Made by a program: the position numbers and the translations under genes. Source: Carposina sasakii (Eukaryota > Arthropoda > Insecta > Lepidoptera > Carposinidae). Taken from it: DNA of 64,000 nt. The notes under the pieces were generated by a model. It had not been told where the DNA came from. It did no database searches and saw only the letters and a list, made by a program, of their open reading frames with translations. Shown here piece after piece: positions 47,280 through 57,763 of the stretch. Each line of letters begins with the position of its first letter. Positions within the stretch are counted from its first letter, which is position 1. Location: positions 12,958,001 to 13,022,000 of the forward strand of contig CP053154.1 of assembly GCA_014607495.2 (NCBI GenBank). The letters are read 5' to 3'.

Positions 47280-47560
47280 GACGCCGGCCGACGGCGAAAC
47301 GAGCCGTTTGTCTATTAGCTGATCGCATCCGTACGGCGCTGAATCTAGCAGAACGTTTTCCGACTGCTGCCGAACAGCGCCGGAGACGGTCGAACGGCGT
47401 TGGACGGTAGTTGAATAATCCGCTCGCATGCCTTCATCTCCGACGGTAGCCGAATGGCGCCGGAGACGGCCGATCGGCGTTGGGTAGCAGTCGAATGATT
47501 CGCTGCATGAACAGATGTCATGACGGCCGTTCGGAGGAGTTGACCAGGCCCCGTCAAGTT
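47280..47560. repeat. Diverged 80-bp CpG-rich tandem repeat
   Basis: GCGCCGGAGACGG(T/C)CGA(A/T)CGGCGTTGG recurs exactly 80 bases apart (47378 and 47458), with related flanks (CGACTGCTGCCGAA, CGACGGTAGCCGAA; GAATAATCCGCTCGCATG, GAATGATTCGCTGCATG). A third, weaker unit (ACGCCGGCCGACGGCGAAAC) precedes them near 47281. Its 3' side has GTCATGACGGCCGTTCGGAG, which also occurs in the repeat at 49560. Open minus-strand frames here are by-products of repeat composition. Confidence 0.75.
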
Positions 47561-48045
47561 AGTACGAGCTGCCGAAAAGCCTACGGGGTCTGAGTTGTTC
47601 AGTCCATTTTTATACATCCTCTCCCGACTCCTAGGTGCAAACAAAAGCTATTTGACTGGCTAATAAAGCTGAGTTATGAAGATCCTCTTTTAGAATATGA
47701 CAGATGATCGTCCAGGTGACTTGTATTGTATGTTATTTTGTTTATTTGAGCACTTAGGTACATACTCTAAATGCTTACTTTGGCATTCTGGGTGACAAAT
47801 AAGCAAAAGTAGCTGAATATGTATAATTTAAAGGCAGTATAAACAGTATAATTTTCATGTAAAACAACAACCTTGTCTGAGCAAAGTCCTAAAAAGAGAA
47901 AAAGGGTCTGGTGCCTGAGATACAGGGTTTCCCTAGTTTGGGTGCCAGTTGCTCAAGAAATTGTGTATCTTGCTTAGCTGATATGCACCCTCAAAATTTG
48001 TTGTAAACTCCAATACATTTGTAAGTTAAGTGTTTGGATCAATCA
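47561..48045. other. Unassigned spacer
   Basis: No gene or clear repeat is seen between the 80-bp tandem repeat and the TTA-flanked element. Confidence 0.5.
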
Positions 48046-48768
48046 ATTATTATTATTATATCTCTGTTTAAATACTCGGGACTATAGAGTCCCGGTCCTT
48101 TGAGAGGCGTGCATCGGGCCGTGGCCAAGATGTAAAGGCCCTTTTTAGAGAACTTTAATATGGTGTGGGATACACATGGCGGATACCATCGCCGACCGCA
48201 CAATATGATACACCCGACGATGGTCCCCGCCATGTGCAAGACTATTGGAGTGCCGATCTATGTCATGCGATGGAAACAAAGGTCCATGGGGCTTAAATGG
48301 GGCTGAATATTGGGTGGGGTTGGGTAACTGGGCTATTGAAGGAGACTAACGGACGCCTGCCATTACAACCAAGTCTCATAATTGTTTGGTGGCAGGCGGT
48401 GACTCGTCGACTCATTTCATGGGCCCCCTGAAACGGCCGCACGCACGGAGCGACAAAGGGAGAAACATTTGGTGAGTGGCTAGGGTGGAGGGGTGCCCCT
48501 GAACTTTAAACCGAAGCCAACTTGCCACTTACTGATGGGCACGTCCACCCTCGAGCTGTCATAGCTCTCGCGACTGCACTCTGCCCGGCCGGCGAAGGCA
48601 AGGCAGAGGTGGGGGAACTGTTCTTCGTCAGACCTCACTACGGCGCCGGAAGTACTCCCGGGGGAACAGGGTCTTCCCCCGGGAGTACTTCAGGTCCGTG
48701 GGAACGCTACCTCCCAACAGCTCGCCACAAGCTGCCCTGTGGGCTTATTATTATTATTATTATTATAT
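48046..48768 (+). mobile_element. Non-coding retroelement-like insert in a TTA microsatellite
   Basis: About 690 bases of G+C-rich DNA, sharply different from its surroundings, are bracketed by (TTA)n: TTATTATTATTATA at 48047-48060 and seven or more TTA units at 48747-48768. Target choice in TAA/TTA repeats is known for R4/Dong-type non-LTR retrotransposons, and other LINEs target other microsatellites. No reverse transcriptase is present, so this is a truncated or non-autonomous copy. A short plus-strand frame (from 48536) is Gly/Pro/Ser-rich without motif. A very strong hairpin lies at 48649-48691. Confidence 0.55.
48649..48691. repeat. Perfect 18-bp GC-rich hairpin
   Basis: GAAGTACTCCCGGGGGAA and TTCCCCCGGGAGTACTTC are exact inverted copies around the 7-base loop CAGGGTC. 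It lies near the 3' end of the TTA-flanked insert, where retrotransposon RNAs often carry a structure recognised by reverse transcriptase. That role is inference. Confidence 0.95.
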
Positions 48769-49339
48769 AACATCCTTGGTTTACAATGTTCTTGAAGCAA
48801 AAAATGTTAGCGCATTCTGGTTCGGATATCTCCCTCGCACATGCCAACGTCCATTACTGCAGATTGAGATAGACATATTTTGTGAGTGAATGGTACAACC
48901 ACGTGGTACAGCAGCACAGCAGCAAGCAAAGTAAATCCAACATGACGTTCGTTTGTTCTGGCGGTCGGATTGTTTGTGAATTTTTCTGTTTATTTATTCG
49001 CTCCATTAATGTTGAGTAGAGTTTCAGTTTCTCCGTACTGTGTGAGATACTTAACAGTATTCTGATAGTGACTTTTAATCCAACATAGTGACTTTTTTCA
49101 TAACCTACATTTTGCAAGATACTTGAGTGTTTTGTGTTTTTTTTGTTATTTGTTTATCTTTTATCATGGTTTGGATGGATGGATCATGGATGGATTTTTT
49201 GGAAGGATTGTATTTCTTTTTGTGTCATTTCTTTAAATTAAATAAACTGTATTATTCTTCATAACATAATAATATACTTGTTTTATTTGATAAACGATTT
49301 ACGTGTGTACATATTTCGGATTGGGCATTTTCCCTTGTA
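48769..49339. other. AT-rich spacer
   Basis: No gene is seen. GGATGGATGGATCATGGATGGAT at about 49174-49196 is a short degenerate GGAT microsatellite. Confidence 0.5.
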
Positions 49340-49559
49340 GGAAACTAGAGCCAGAACTCTGGTTTGAGTTTTCTGCAAGTGAAAATGCCTAATTCCTGAA
49401 TGTATCGTACATTTCTAAGTAGGTACCTATACCTGCATTCCATATTTATCGTCAGTTTTGCAGGGCTGAGGTAAGATGGCAACAGTGAGCTTGCCTTTAA
49501 TACTTTTTGTACGCAGTTGCCCTTCTTCTCCGCTAGGAGTAAATGTGTTCTGTGGAGTT

Positions 49560-49684
49560 GACTGCCGAACGTAAGTGAACAGCCGTCGTGACGGCCATTC
49601 GGAGGAGTCGACTGCCGAACGTAAGTGAACAGCCGTCGTGACGGCCATTCGGAGGAGTCGACTGCCGAACGTAGGCCGTTCGGA
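49560..49684. repeat. 50-bp tandem repeat, 2 full copies plus a partial
   Basis: GACTGCCGAACGTAAGTGAA... through CATTCGGAGGAGTC is identical at 49560-49609 and 49610-49659, with a partial third copy to about 49684. CGTGACGGCCATTCGGAGGAGT also resembles 47513-47540, so both repeats come from one parent sequence. Just downstream CTCGGCTTAAGCCGA (about 49707-49721) is a strong 12-bp palindrome core. Confidence 0.9.
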
Positions 49685-49734
49685 GTGGTCAACCGTATAG
49701 TGTGGTGATACGCACTCGGCTTAAGCCGATTCCG

Positions 49735-50036
49735 CATCGATAAATATGGGGAGACCCTAATGGTCAGTAAGATGATATCTGAGCACAACATCGTCAACAC
49801 AAATCCCTGAATGATTCTAATGATATTCATACAAAAGATATGAGATACAATGGTCCCCAGGGCAATTTGAATGAATTGGACACCACGTGCTATCGAGATT
49901 ATGCTAATATGCAATGGACGACCTAATCGCAGAAGCAGCATAGTATAGGTATATGATACTAGAATATAGAGAAGCTGATGCAGAGCAAACAGAACATCAA
50001 TTACGGTAGACAATTTATTGCTTAGCTAAACATTAA
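49735..50036 (-). CDS. Candidate exon encoding two hydrophobic helices (tentative)
   Basis: An open minus-strand frame runs 49345-50034 (over 220 codons); it is the longest here and begins at a TAG, without ATG. Just upstream the minus strand reads ACTTTTTTCACAATTTAATG then TTTAG, a plausible splice acceptor at 50033-50037. The first ~90 residues are strongly hydrophobic with two likely membrane helices (around LHQLLYILVSYTYTMLLL and FIQIALGTIVSHIFCMNII). The remainder runs through the 50-bp repeat and is not native. A piece of a multi-pass membrane protein, such as an insect chemoreceptor, is possible, but the chemoreceptor C-terminal signature was not found. No donor was clear. Confidence 0.25.
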
Positions 50037-51909
50037 ATTGTGAAAAAAGTACAGTTAATGATTATGTATAATAACGTAGGTATAGTAAAGCTGCATAATA
50101 AATTTGAAATACGAGCAACTTTGGATTAGGTGGAAAGTACAGTTTCACGCCATATAACTTGGCATGGGCATTCAGTAATCCGATTATAAAGATAACGAGG
50201 TCTCGGCAATATGATATCTGACTGGACTAGGTTTCGTGTTTTGAAAATAAATTACCAACATGTGTGTTTATAAATGCAATTATGTGTAACATGACTTTTA
50301 AGTCATCGCTTCCATGGCTTAGGAAAACAAGTTTTCTAGGTGGTGGAACACCTGCATTTTATAATCATTTATTCAAACAACTAACATTTTTAAGATTCTC
50401 GATCTAATAAAACATTAATTAATATTACCTAAAATGTTGCTCAAAGAAGAGGAAACGCGTGAGAACTTAAAAGCAACAGAAGAATAAGAAAGAGGCATAA
50501 TGCCAAGTTATTTATTTAGGTAATACGAAAAATGCGGACGCACGTGCCTCCCTCCAGTTCTATTCCCTATCCCATCCACTCATATCAAAATTAACATTCT
50601 TAAATTAAACCTCAAAAACAGTTGATTGCAACCTTATGCCATTACGTAAAGGGTTAGTGGGCGATATCTATAAAATTGTTAAGGACACAAACTCTACTCT
50701 TTCAGTTCAAAATTAAATATCATTGTTCGCGGCCCTCATTAATGCAATATTTGGCCCTTGGCAGCGTCATGACGGCATTGAAGGGATGAAGTTATTGTGT
50801 ACCAAATTTATTAAGTGCTTCAAAACTGCTTAGAATATGACCTGGTTTTGGTCATACTTTATTGATTGTTACAAAATATTTTTTGGTCAAAATTTATTGT
50901 CAGAAATAAAAAACAAACAGTACGTAGATAGGTACCTTTGAAATATAAAGTTAGGTACTTGGTTATTTTATTTTAAAATGCTTGATGCATTTTAGTTCAA
51001 TGAATTATATAAGTGTATATTAAGTAAACGGTCTCATACTAGTGACGCTGCAAACGGTATGTCAGGAATTTCTAAACCTAATAAATTTCTAAACCTAATA
51101 AATTATAAATCCCGATAATAATAATCCACTTCTGATAACAGAACTGTTTTCAACATTTTCATAGAACAGATATAATTAGCGGGTAGTTGTAATAACAGCG
51201 ACCGCGAGAAACCGCCAGATGGGGCTGCATCGATCGACCCGAGTACGCACGAACGCACTGCCCATTATATTGTTAAATCGCAATCTCTACTGATTAGCAT
51301 AAGCATTGTGCGCGCCACGCACTACACATGTCAGCATTTAGTGAATGCATAAAAAGAGCTTAATGAAAATTCTTTTTTTTATACAAGACTAGACTTTGAA
51401 GTTCAAAGTTTGAACATAAAGTTTTAACTTTGTGGTTGAGTGTAAAGCTGCTAACTGTAATATTGAGGACTATGTAGAATAAGACTAAGTTTCAATTCGC
51501 AAAACGGTAAATATTAAAGAAATACAAAATTTTGCTAAAATTTTAAACTTTTGTAAACGAAAAAGTTTAATTATGGTAATATTATTGGCTACGGACAATT
51601 TATCAAGATAGAATTAAATGCGTTTGATTGGTTCTAACTACAACAAAATAGATAAATTCTAAATGATTAACATATAGGTACATAAGAAGGTACCTAAATA
51701 ATAGAAAATGTATGTAATGATAAATTAAAAATCGTATGCCTAATAAGAAAAGCAAGTGTTGATGTAACTTATAAAAAAAACAGTAACGAAATTCCCTAAA
51801 ACCACGATTGAAAACCATAACTCAATAACGGTCCGGAAAGTGCAACAATAATCTCGTAATCTGCCACTGTCGGGTGCAAACAATTAAAAACAAACGAGTT
51901 GAAAAAATG
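50037..51909. other. AT-rich non-coding DNA
   Basis: No gene is recognised. 51180-51320 is GC-richer (CGATCGACCCGAGTACGCAC) and may be a conserved regulatory element. A short duplication, AATTTCTAAACCTAATAA, lies at 51067-51099. Confidence 0.5.
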
Positions 51910-52420
51910 CTTTTAGAAAAAAAATTTAACGCTTCAAAGTTTAACTAAAAAGCAATAAATAACGTAACTAATTTATCTACTTAATACATATTGAATATCA
52001 TTATTTAAATATTTACCTTAATACAATACTTTAACAAAGTCATCTTTAACTATTTAAATATTTATAATTATAACTTATTTTTTGGGCGGTGCCAGCCTAG
52101 GTAACTTCTGTTGTAGATGGATGCGCGCGGCTGGCAACGACACACACACGGCAAAATACAATACGGTTAACAGCGGTTGCAATTTCCTACTTGGTTTTAC
52201 ATTTAGTTGGGTCACTTAATTACATTTATTTGTTTGGCTGGCAAAAAAAATAAGTTATAATTATAAATATTTAAATAGTTAAAGATGACTTTGTTAAAGT
52301 ATTAGGTATTAAGTTGTAAATATTTAAATAATTTGAGATATTCAATATGTATTAAGGATAAATTAGTTACGTTATTTATTGCTTTTTAGTTAATTAGTCG
52401 GTTAATTTTTTTTCTAAAAG
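51910..52420. mobile_element. Large foldback element
   Basis: Arms of about 185 bases (51910-52097 and 52236-52420) are inverted copies: CTTTTAGAAAAAAAATTTAA at the left end and AATTTTTTTTCTAAAAG at the right, with matching interior such as GCAATAAATAACGTAACTAA and AACTATTTAAATATTTATAA. The 138-base centre is G/C-richer, containing GATGCGCGCGGCTGGCAACG and an ACACACAC run. Ends are not followed by a clear duplication. It encodes nothing and resembles a foldback MITE. Confidence 0.85.
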
Positions 52421-52581
52421 TGTTTATTTCTAGTTTTATTGTGTTAACGTTGTGGATTAAATAGATGCTGTTTACTTTTTTTGGTCTAATCCTGAAAACT
52501 GACTTTTCACTTATTTTTCCCTTAAACGAAGAGTTGGTTTCCAAAGATATTGATATAGACTGCGTTTTTCTGCAAATGAAA

Positions 52582-52763
52582 GACGCGCGTAGCAAGATTT
52601 TTCACAAGAAATAATTAATATCTGTCTAGAAAAAACCTAGTAAACACTAGACACTTAAATCGCCGGATAGTAATTAAATTAAAAAAAATCAATTTTTTTT
52701 GTATAAACTTACTTTATTTGATGTATAGAGTACACCCTTTTAATGTCACAAAAAAACACCCTT
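52582..52763 (-). mobile_element. Diverged transposon end, left copy
   Basis: GACGCGCGTAGCAAGATTTT followed by TGTCTAG.AAAAAC.TAG.A, AACACT.GACACT, TTTTTTG.ATAAACTTACTT and GATGTATAGAGTAC also occurs in reverse complement at 57249-57464, with moderate divergence and small indels. The element's outer terminus (reading AACACCC or CATCCTG in this strand) lies at the right-hand side, close to the satellite start at 52784. No transposase is visible. Confidence 0.7.
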
Positions 52764-52783
52764 TTTTCCATCGAAATTGCAGT

Positions 52784-54230
52784 ACTGTCTCCCAACTCCT
52801 AACCGAAGGAGTTCTGTAGCTAAAGCACAGCACTAAATGTTGATAAGTAACCGTTAGCCCTACATACTACTAAATAGTTTTCATAAATTGCAACTGTCTC
52901 CCATCTAACCGTAAGGAGTTCTGTAGTTCATCATCAGCAGACTATCAGTGTTGATTCAAGTAACACGTAGCCCTAACCCAATTTTATCGACCTTGCTGTA
53001 CTGTCTCCCAACTCCTAACCGTGGTGTTCTGTACTTCATCATCAGCATAGGCAAGATGTTGATTTAAGTAACACGTTAATACATATACTAAATAGTTTTC
53101 AGCCAATTGAGTACTGTCTCCCAACTCCTAACCGTTAAGGAGTTCTGTAGCTTCATCATCAGAAAATAATGTTGATCGTAACACGCAGCCCTACACACTA
53201 CTAAATAGTTTTCATCGCCAATCTGTACGTCTCCCAATCCTAACCGTTAAGGAGTTCTGTAGCTTCAATCAGCACAGCACTCGGTTGATTCAAGTACGAG
53301 CCCTACACACTACTAAATAGTTTTCATCGACCAATTGCTGTACTGTCTCCCAACTCCTAACCGTGGTGTTCTGTACTTCATCATCAGCATAGCAGCATCG
53401 ATGTTGATTCAAGTAACACGTTAGCTAACTACTAAATAGTTTTCATCGACAATTGCTACTGTCTCCCATTAACCGTTAAGGAGTTCGAGTCATCATCAGC
53501 ACAGCGTCAGATGTTGATTCTGAACACGTAGCCCTATATACCTAAATAGTTCACACCAATGCGTACTGTCTCCCAACTCCTAACCGTTAAGGAGTTCGTA
53601 TCTTTATCATCAGCACAGCACTCAGATGTTGATTCAAAACACGTTAGCCCTAAAACTAAATAGTTTTCCGACCAATTGCAGCTGTCTCCCACTCCTACCG
53701 TTAAGGAGTTCTGTCCATCATCAGCACAGCCTATCAGATGGATTCAAGTAACATGCGCCCTACACACTACTAAATAGTCCGACCAATTGGTACTGTCTCC
53801 CACCCTAACCGTTAAGGAGTTCTGTAGCCAATCAGCACAGATTAGATGTTGATTCGTAACACGTCCCACACACTACTAAATAGTTTTCATCGCAATTGGT
53901 ACTGTCTCCCACTCCTAACCGTTAGGTGTTCGTAGCTCATCATCAGAAAAAGATGTTGATTCGAACACGTTAGCCCTACATACTACTAAATAGTTTTCAT
54001 CGAAATTGCTCTGTCTCCCAACTCCTAACTTAAGGAGTTCTGTGCCATTCAGCACAGCAGCATCAGATGTTGATTCATGTAACACGTTAGCCTATATACT
54101 ACTAAATAGTTTTCAGATGGCCGTACTGTCTCCCAAAAGTAATTTATCAAAGGATTTTTATTCAAGGAACATACTACTAAATAGAAACAAGAAACTCCTA
54201 ACCGTAAGAGTTCTGTAACCGACAGCAGCA
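52784..54230. repeat. Satellite: 13 copies of a ~110-bp unit
   Basis: The anchor ACTGTCTCCCAACTCCTAAC recurs at about 52784, 52893, 53000, 53113, 53226, 53342, 53458, 53565, 53681, 53792, 53901, 54010 and 54124, a spacing of 107-116. Each unit also has a palindrome (AACTCCTAAC/GTTAAGGAGTT), CATCATCAGCACAGC, GATGTTGATTCAAGTAACAC, TAGCCCTACA and TACTACTAAATAGTTTTCAT. The copies differ mainly by scattered small deletions and few substitutions. The last copy is rearranged. The array encodes nothing convincing. Confidence 0.95.
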
Positions 54231-57200
54231 TTTCATTTGACATATATAACAAAAGCACCATGAAACAATTTTCGGTGGTTGCTGTTTCTCCTGGATCCCA
54301 TCATCAGATCCTGACCTGGTGATATTATCTATCCAACCAAAAAAGAATATGGTAAAGCATCGATAATAGAAACGGGACATTGTTTTGGATTATAAATCGG
54401 GCCATCGAATGCGTCTGTTATCGTTCAGTTAATTTATTTCGCAGTATGTTTTGCTTATAGGCTCTACCCACAGGTATAAATATTCACGAAAAGACCAAAC
54501 CATAATACCGACGCTTTTAATATTCAAATGCCCTTTGGGCGGGCAGTGCATCATTCCCAGCGGAATTAGTACCATTAGCATCCCATGTAGCAGTAAGTAC
54601 CTAGGTAGGTACATTTGGTGATACAAGCTGGGTACATACATTTATACATAGCTAAATGTAATTACTTAATGCCGAGCCATTAATATTGGCAGCTGCACAA
54701 TGATTAAACTTCTATATTTACAGTCAGAATTAATAAAATTTTGTTGCGATATAAAATAACATCTGTGGCCGAAGTGAAATTACCATCTTCGAAATAGATT
54801 AATAGCCCATACTCTTATTTCAACAGCTCGATCAGGCGTGCAGCCATTTCCTTCATAGAATCGAACAGCTGTTGTAAAGGTTACGCCCTTATCCTTGCAC
54901 CTGCGCATCTCTCCCCTACAATGTCACTTCACCCCCGACCGGCTTAATTACAATCCTATTAACGAAATCGTCTTTATATTGACCAATCGACATCGGGACT
55001 CGTCGCGAAGGTGAATTATTAATGATCTTCCTCCTCGCTTGTTTTACCCACTTGACACAAACAATAAAAATGATCGCACTTAACGAGGGTAGTTTTCACG
55101 AGTTGCGATAGCAATCGGGATATTTCTCGTCAAACGTAATTCACAGAGGACTGACATCCCATGTTTGTGATAGTTTAACAAGATTTGTTCGCATAGACTG
55201 TACACGTGCGAGGGAGCTCACAAAGGGTTCATATTTTTTATTCAACGCAGAAAAAAATCAACATACAATTACCGGATTAGGGCTGAATGGAAGGGGCTAC
55301 AACTTTTTTATTTCAATCAGCACCATTGGTCTTTTTCTGAAACGCCTGAAGTTTCTCCTCGGAGATTATTTTAATTAAAAAAGCTGTGGCAAGTCAACGA
55401 TATCCAGAGGCGATCTGGCAGCAGTAGCCTCACTCTTAATTTATAATTTGTATGAAATGAAACGATACTGTAACTCTGCGGCTAGCAAGCGACTGAGTGC
55501 CCTCAGTATTAACGAAGGACTTTTTAATTAACTGCAATGAACGAAACTCGGGTGGGAATTCTGACACTACATAACCAACACATTTTTTTTATTAATTATC
55601 TTTTACAAAGTTCTGAAAGGGTAGAATACAACTTAGTAATTGGGCACGCTGTCATCGGTAGACGATGAGAGGGCCATTAATATGTAAATAATTTTTTATA
55701 TAGTAGAAAATGTGCATTTCATTTAAATGCAGTCTTTGTCTGAGCTAAATTATCTAGTCTTAGTTTATCTCGCTAAGTTTCAAAATAAAGACTTCTGGTC
55801 AATTTTGTTCATCAACAAATAATGCGGGTAGATGAACAACAATCATGAAGTATAACTTCTTTGCCCCGGAGGTTGAAATGCAAATTACAATAACCACGGA
55901 TGACGGCAACGATCCGTCGTCAGCCGCAACTAAATAAGCCAAACAGCCTAATGATTCTGCAGATAAGTGCGTGTAATTTCGCCGCAGCCGCTGTAGGCGC
56001 AAGCACACGACGAGCGCGCGTCACTCCGCTTCAGTTAAAGTAAAAAGCGAACCACCGGCCATACTAAATTTACCTCTATCACACTCTATCAAGTTGCATT
56101 TTGGGTAGCCTCGGCATTATTCTGCTGACTTTGCGTTCGCCATCGATTCTTATACCGTTATTTTATAAACTGCTTCCGAATTCACCATTGTCAATCGCGC
56201 ATTATTTTGACTTTCAAATATCCGTACCTGTTTATTTAAATTTTACATGGGTTAGTGAATCTTTATTTTTTGTGACATTTGTTTAAATATTTTAGATATT
56301 CAACTTTCGTTTTATTTTACAGCAATCTCATTGGGACACCATTAATTTCCCGTTTGCGTAGAACGAAACAAACATCGTAACCAATACTTACTCCAGCTGC
56401 TTTGTCACTAGACGAAACTTGTACAAAAGACGATCGATGGACGGCTGCCGTTGGTTCGTGACTACGCTACTATTGTTCGGGCCGCGAATGCACCACCGCC
56501 GTACATCTGTTTCGTTCCTTTTTCGCCTCGCCCTGCATAATGAAACCGGCCCATTGTGAGAAAAACATCCACAAAAGAACACGCACTTTGGTGCTGGCTC
56601 TGTATTTTTATAAGAAAAAAAATAAGGCCTCAAGCCTAAAAGGTGGGCGTAGACCCTGACGGAAGTGAGCAAGTCGATGCAACTGTTATGACATGCCGTG
56701 GTTCGTTAAGTGTTATTGAAAATAAACGAAAGTTTTGTTAAGCGAAATTAAGTTTTTAATACCACAACATTATTTTCCTTTTATTTAAGATTTTAAATAG
56801 CTATCCATTTTCTGTTATAAAATTAAATTTTATATCTCTTTCTAGTATTTAAATTTGTAGAATTTTGTACTTACCCTCTGAAACATTAAAGTAGTCAACT
56901 AGTCAAACAATAGGGGAAAAGTAAACTAAACAGACCATTCTAAAATTAAACACTACCAAATTGTTTTAAAGTGCTTCTTCCTCATATATCCTTTTTATAA
57001 CAGTTTTCACGTGGCGCGGCACCATAAAGAGTGTAAATTATAAATGCGGGTAGAAGCGAATTCCCCCAGGCGCGCATGCGCTGGCGATTAAGTACACTTA
57101 ATTCCGTCTAAATGTTGCCCGTCGGGGAACTCTCTTTACTCCCGAAAAATGAGTACTTTACTATGTATTGTATGAAACTCAACAGAATCCATTGCATTGT

Positions 57201-57247
57201 CTTCTTTTACAATTAGATCATAAGTATAATTTAATTTTAGCTACATA
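54231..57247. other. Unique DNA between satellite and second repeat copy
   Basis: No gene is firmly recognised. 54830-55130 is GC-richer and carries AACAGCTGTT, TTAATTAC, TTATTAATGATC and CAATAAAAATG, words resembling bHLH and homeodomain sites, so an enhancer is possible. 55900-56050 and 56390-56560 are further GC-elevated patches. Minus-strand frames at 55799-56008 and 56388-56672 lack an ATG at their ends and domains. Confidence 0.4.
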
Positions 57248-57248
57248 T

Positions 57249-57464
57249 ACAGGATGTTTTTTCGTTGCCACCCTTAACGAAAGGCACGTACTCTATACAT
57301 AAAATAAAGTAAGTTTATGCCAAAAAAATGCTGGGCAATGATGTAATTCTATTTAAAAAAATAATTAATTACTTGATCTGGTTAAATTTATAGTGTCCAG
57401 TGTTTATGCTAGTTTTTCCTAGACATATTTATTTTTCTCGTCAAAAAATCTTGCTACGCGCGTC
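57249..57464 (+). mobile_element. Diverged transposon end, right copy
   Basis: It begins TACAGGATGTTTTTTCGTTG and proceeds through GTACTCTATACATAAAATAA, AGTAAGTTTATGCC, AGTGTCCAGTGTTTATGCTA and ends TTGCTACGCGCGTC. It is the inverted counterpart of 52582-52763 over ~180-215 bases. The terminal TACAGGATG resembles the ends of the foldback MITE at 9566. Its terminus faces left, toward the satellite, so the two copies point their ends at each other. Confidence 0.7.
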
Positions 57465-57566
57465 AATGTGTATTTATGACACTTCCCAGGTATACTTCCA
57501 TGGAGAAAAGTGATCGTGATGATGGGGATATTCCGTAGTTTTCGGGAACGTTGACGACCAAAAAAC

Positions 57567-57731
57567 ACCTGTATAAATAAGCATTTGCCAGTGACATTTC
57601 CAATACGTAATTAGCTTGAATAGAATCGCAGCATCCGTAGCTGCCTTCCCACGCTTATCTGTAACATTTTTTGCTCTATCTGTTGGCAACATCGACAATC
57701 CGCGTGATCCGATGCGCGGTGTGACCACTAT
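57567..57731 (-). CDS. Candidate exon, unknown protein (tentative)
   Basis: A minus-strand frame is open from 57728 to 57474 (84 codons). Upstream, TTCTGTTTTTGCTCGGCTAA then ATAG is a plausible acceptor, and TATACAG|GTGTTTT near 57567 a possible donor. The encoded segment (with PTDRAKNVTDKRGKAATDA) is charged, with the composition of a real protein and G/C-ending codons. No family is recognised. The frame starts only 10 bases beyond the transposon end at 57249-57464, so it might instead be element sequence. Confidence 0.25.
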
Positions 57732-57763
57732 TTAGCCGAGCAAAAACAGAATCAGTACATGTA

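Noticed and set aside
47163..47644. Overlapping 88- and 99-codon minus-strand frames
   Set aside because: They are translations of the 80-bp CpG-rich tandem repeat.
52784..54230. CRISPR-like array
   Set aside because: The whole unit repeats, including what would be the spacers, and the setting is a eukaryotic repeat cluster. It is a satellite.
52582..57464. One 4.9-kb transposon with the satellite inside
   Set aside because: The shared ends are oriented with their termini inward, the reverse of what terminal inverted repeats of one element require.
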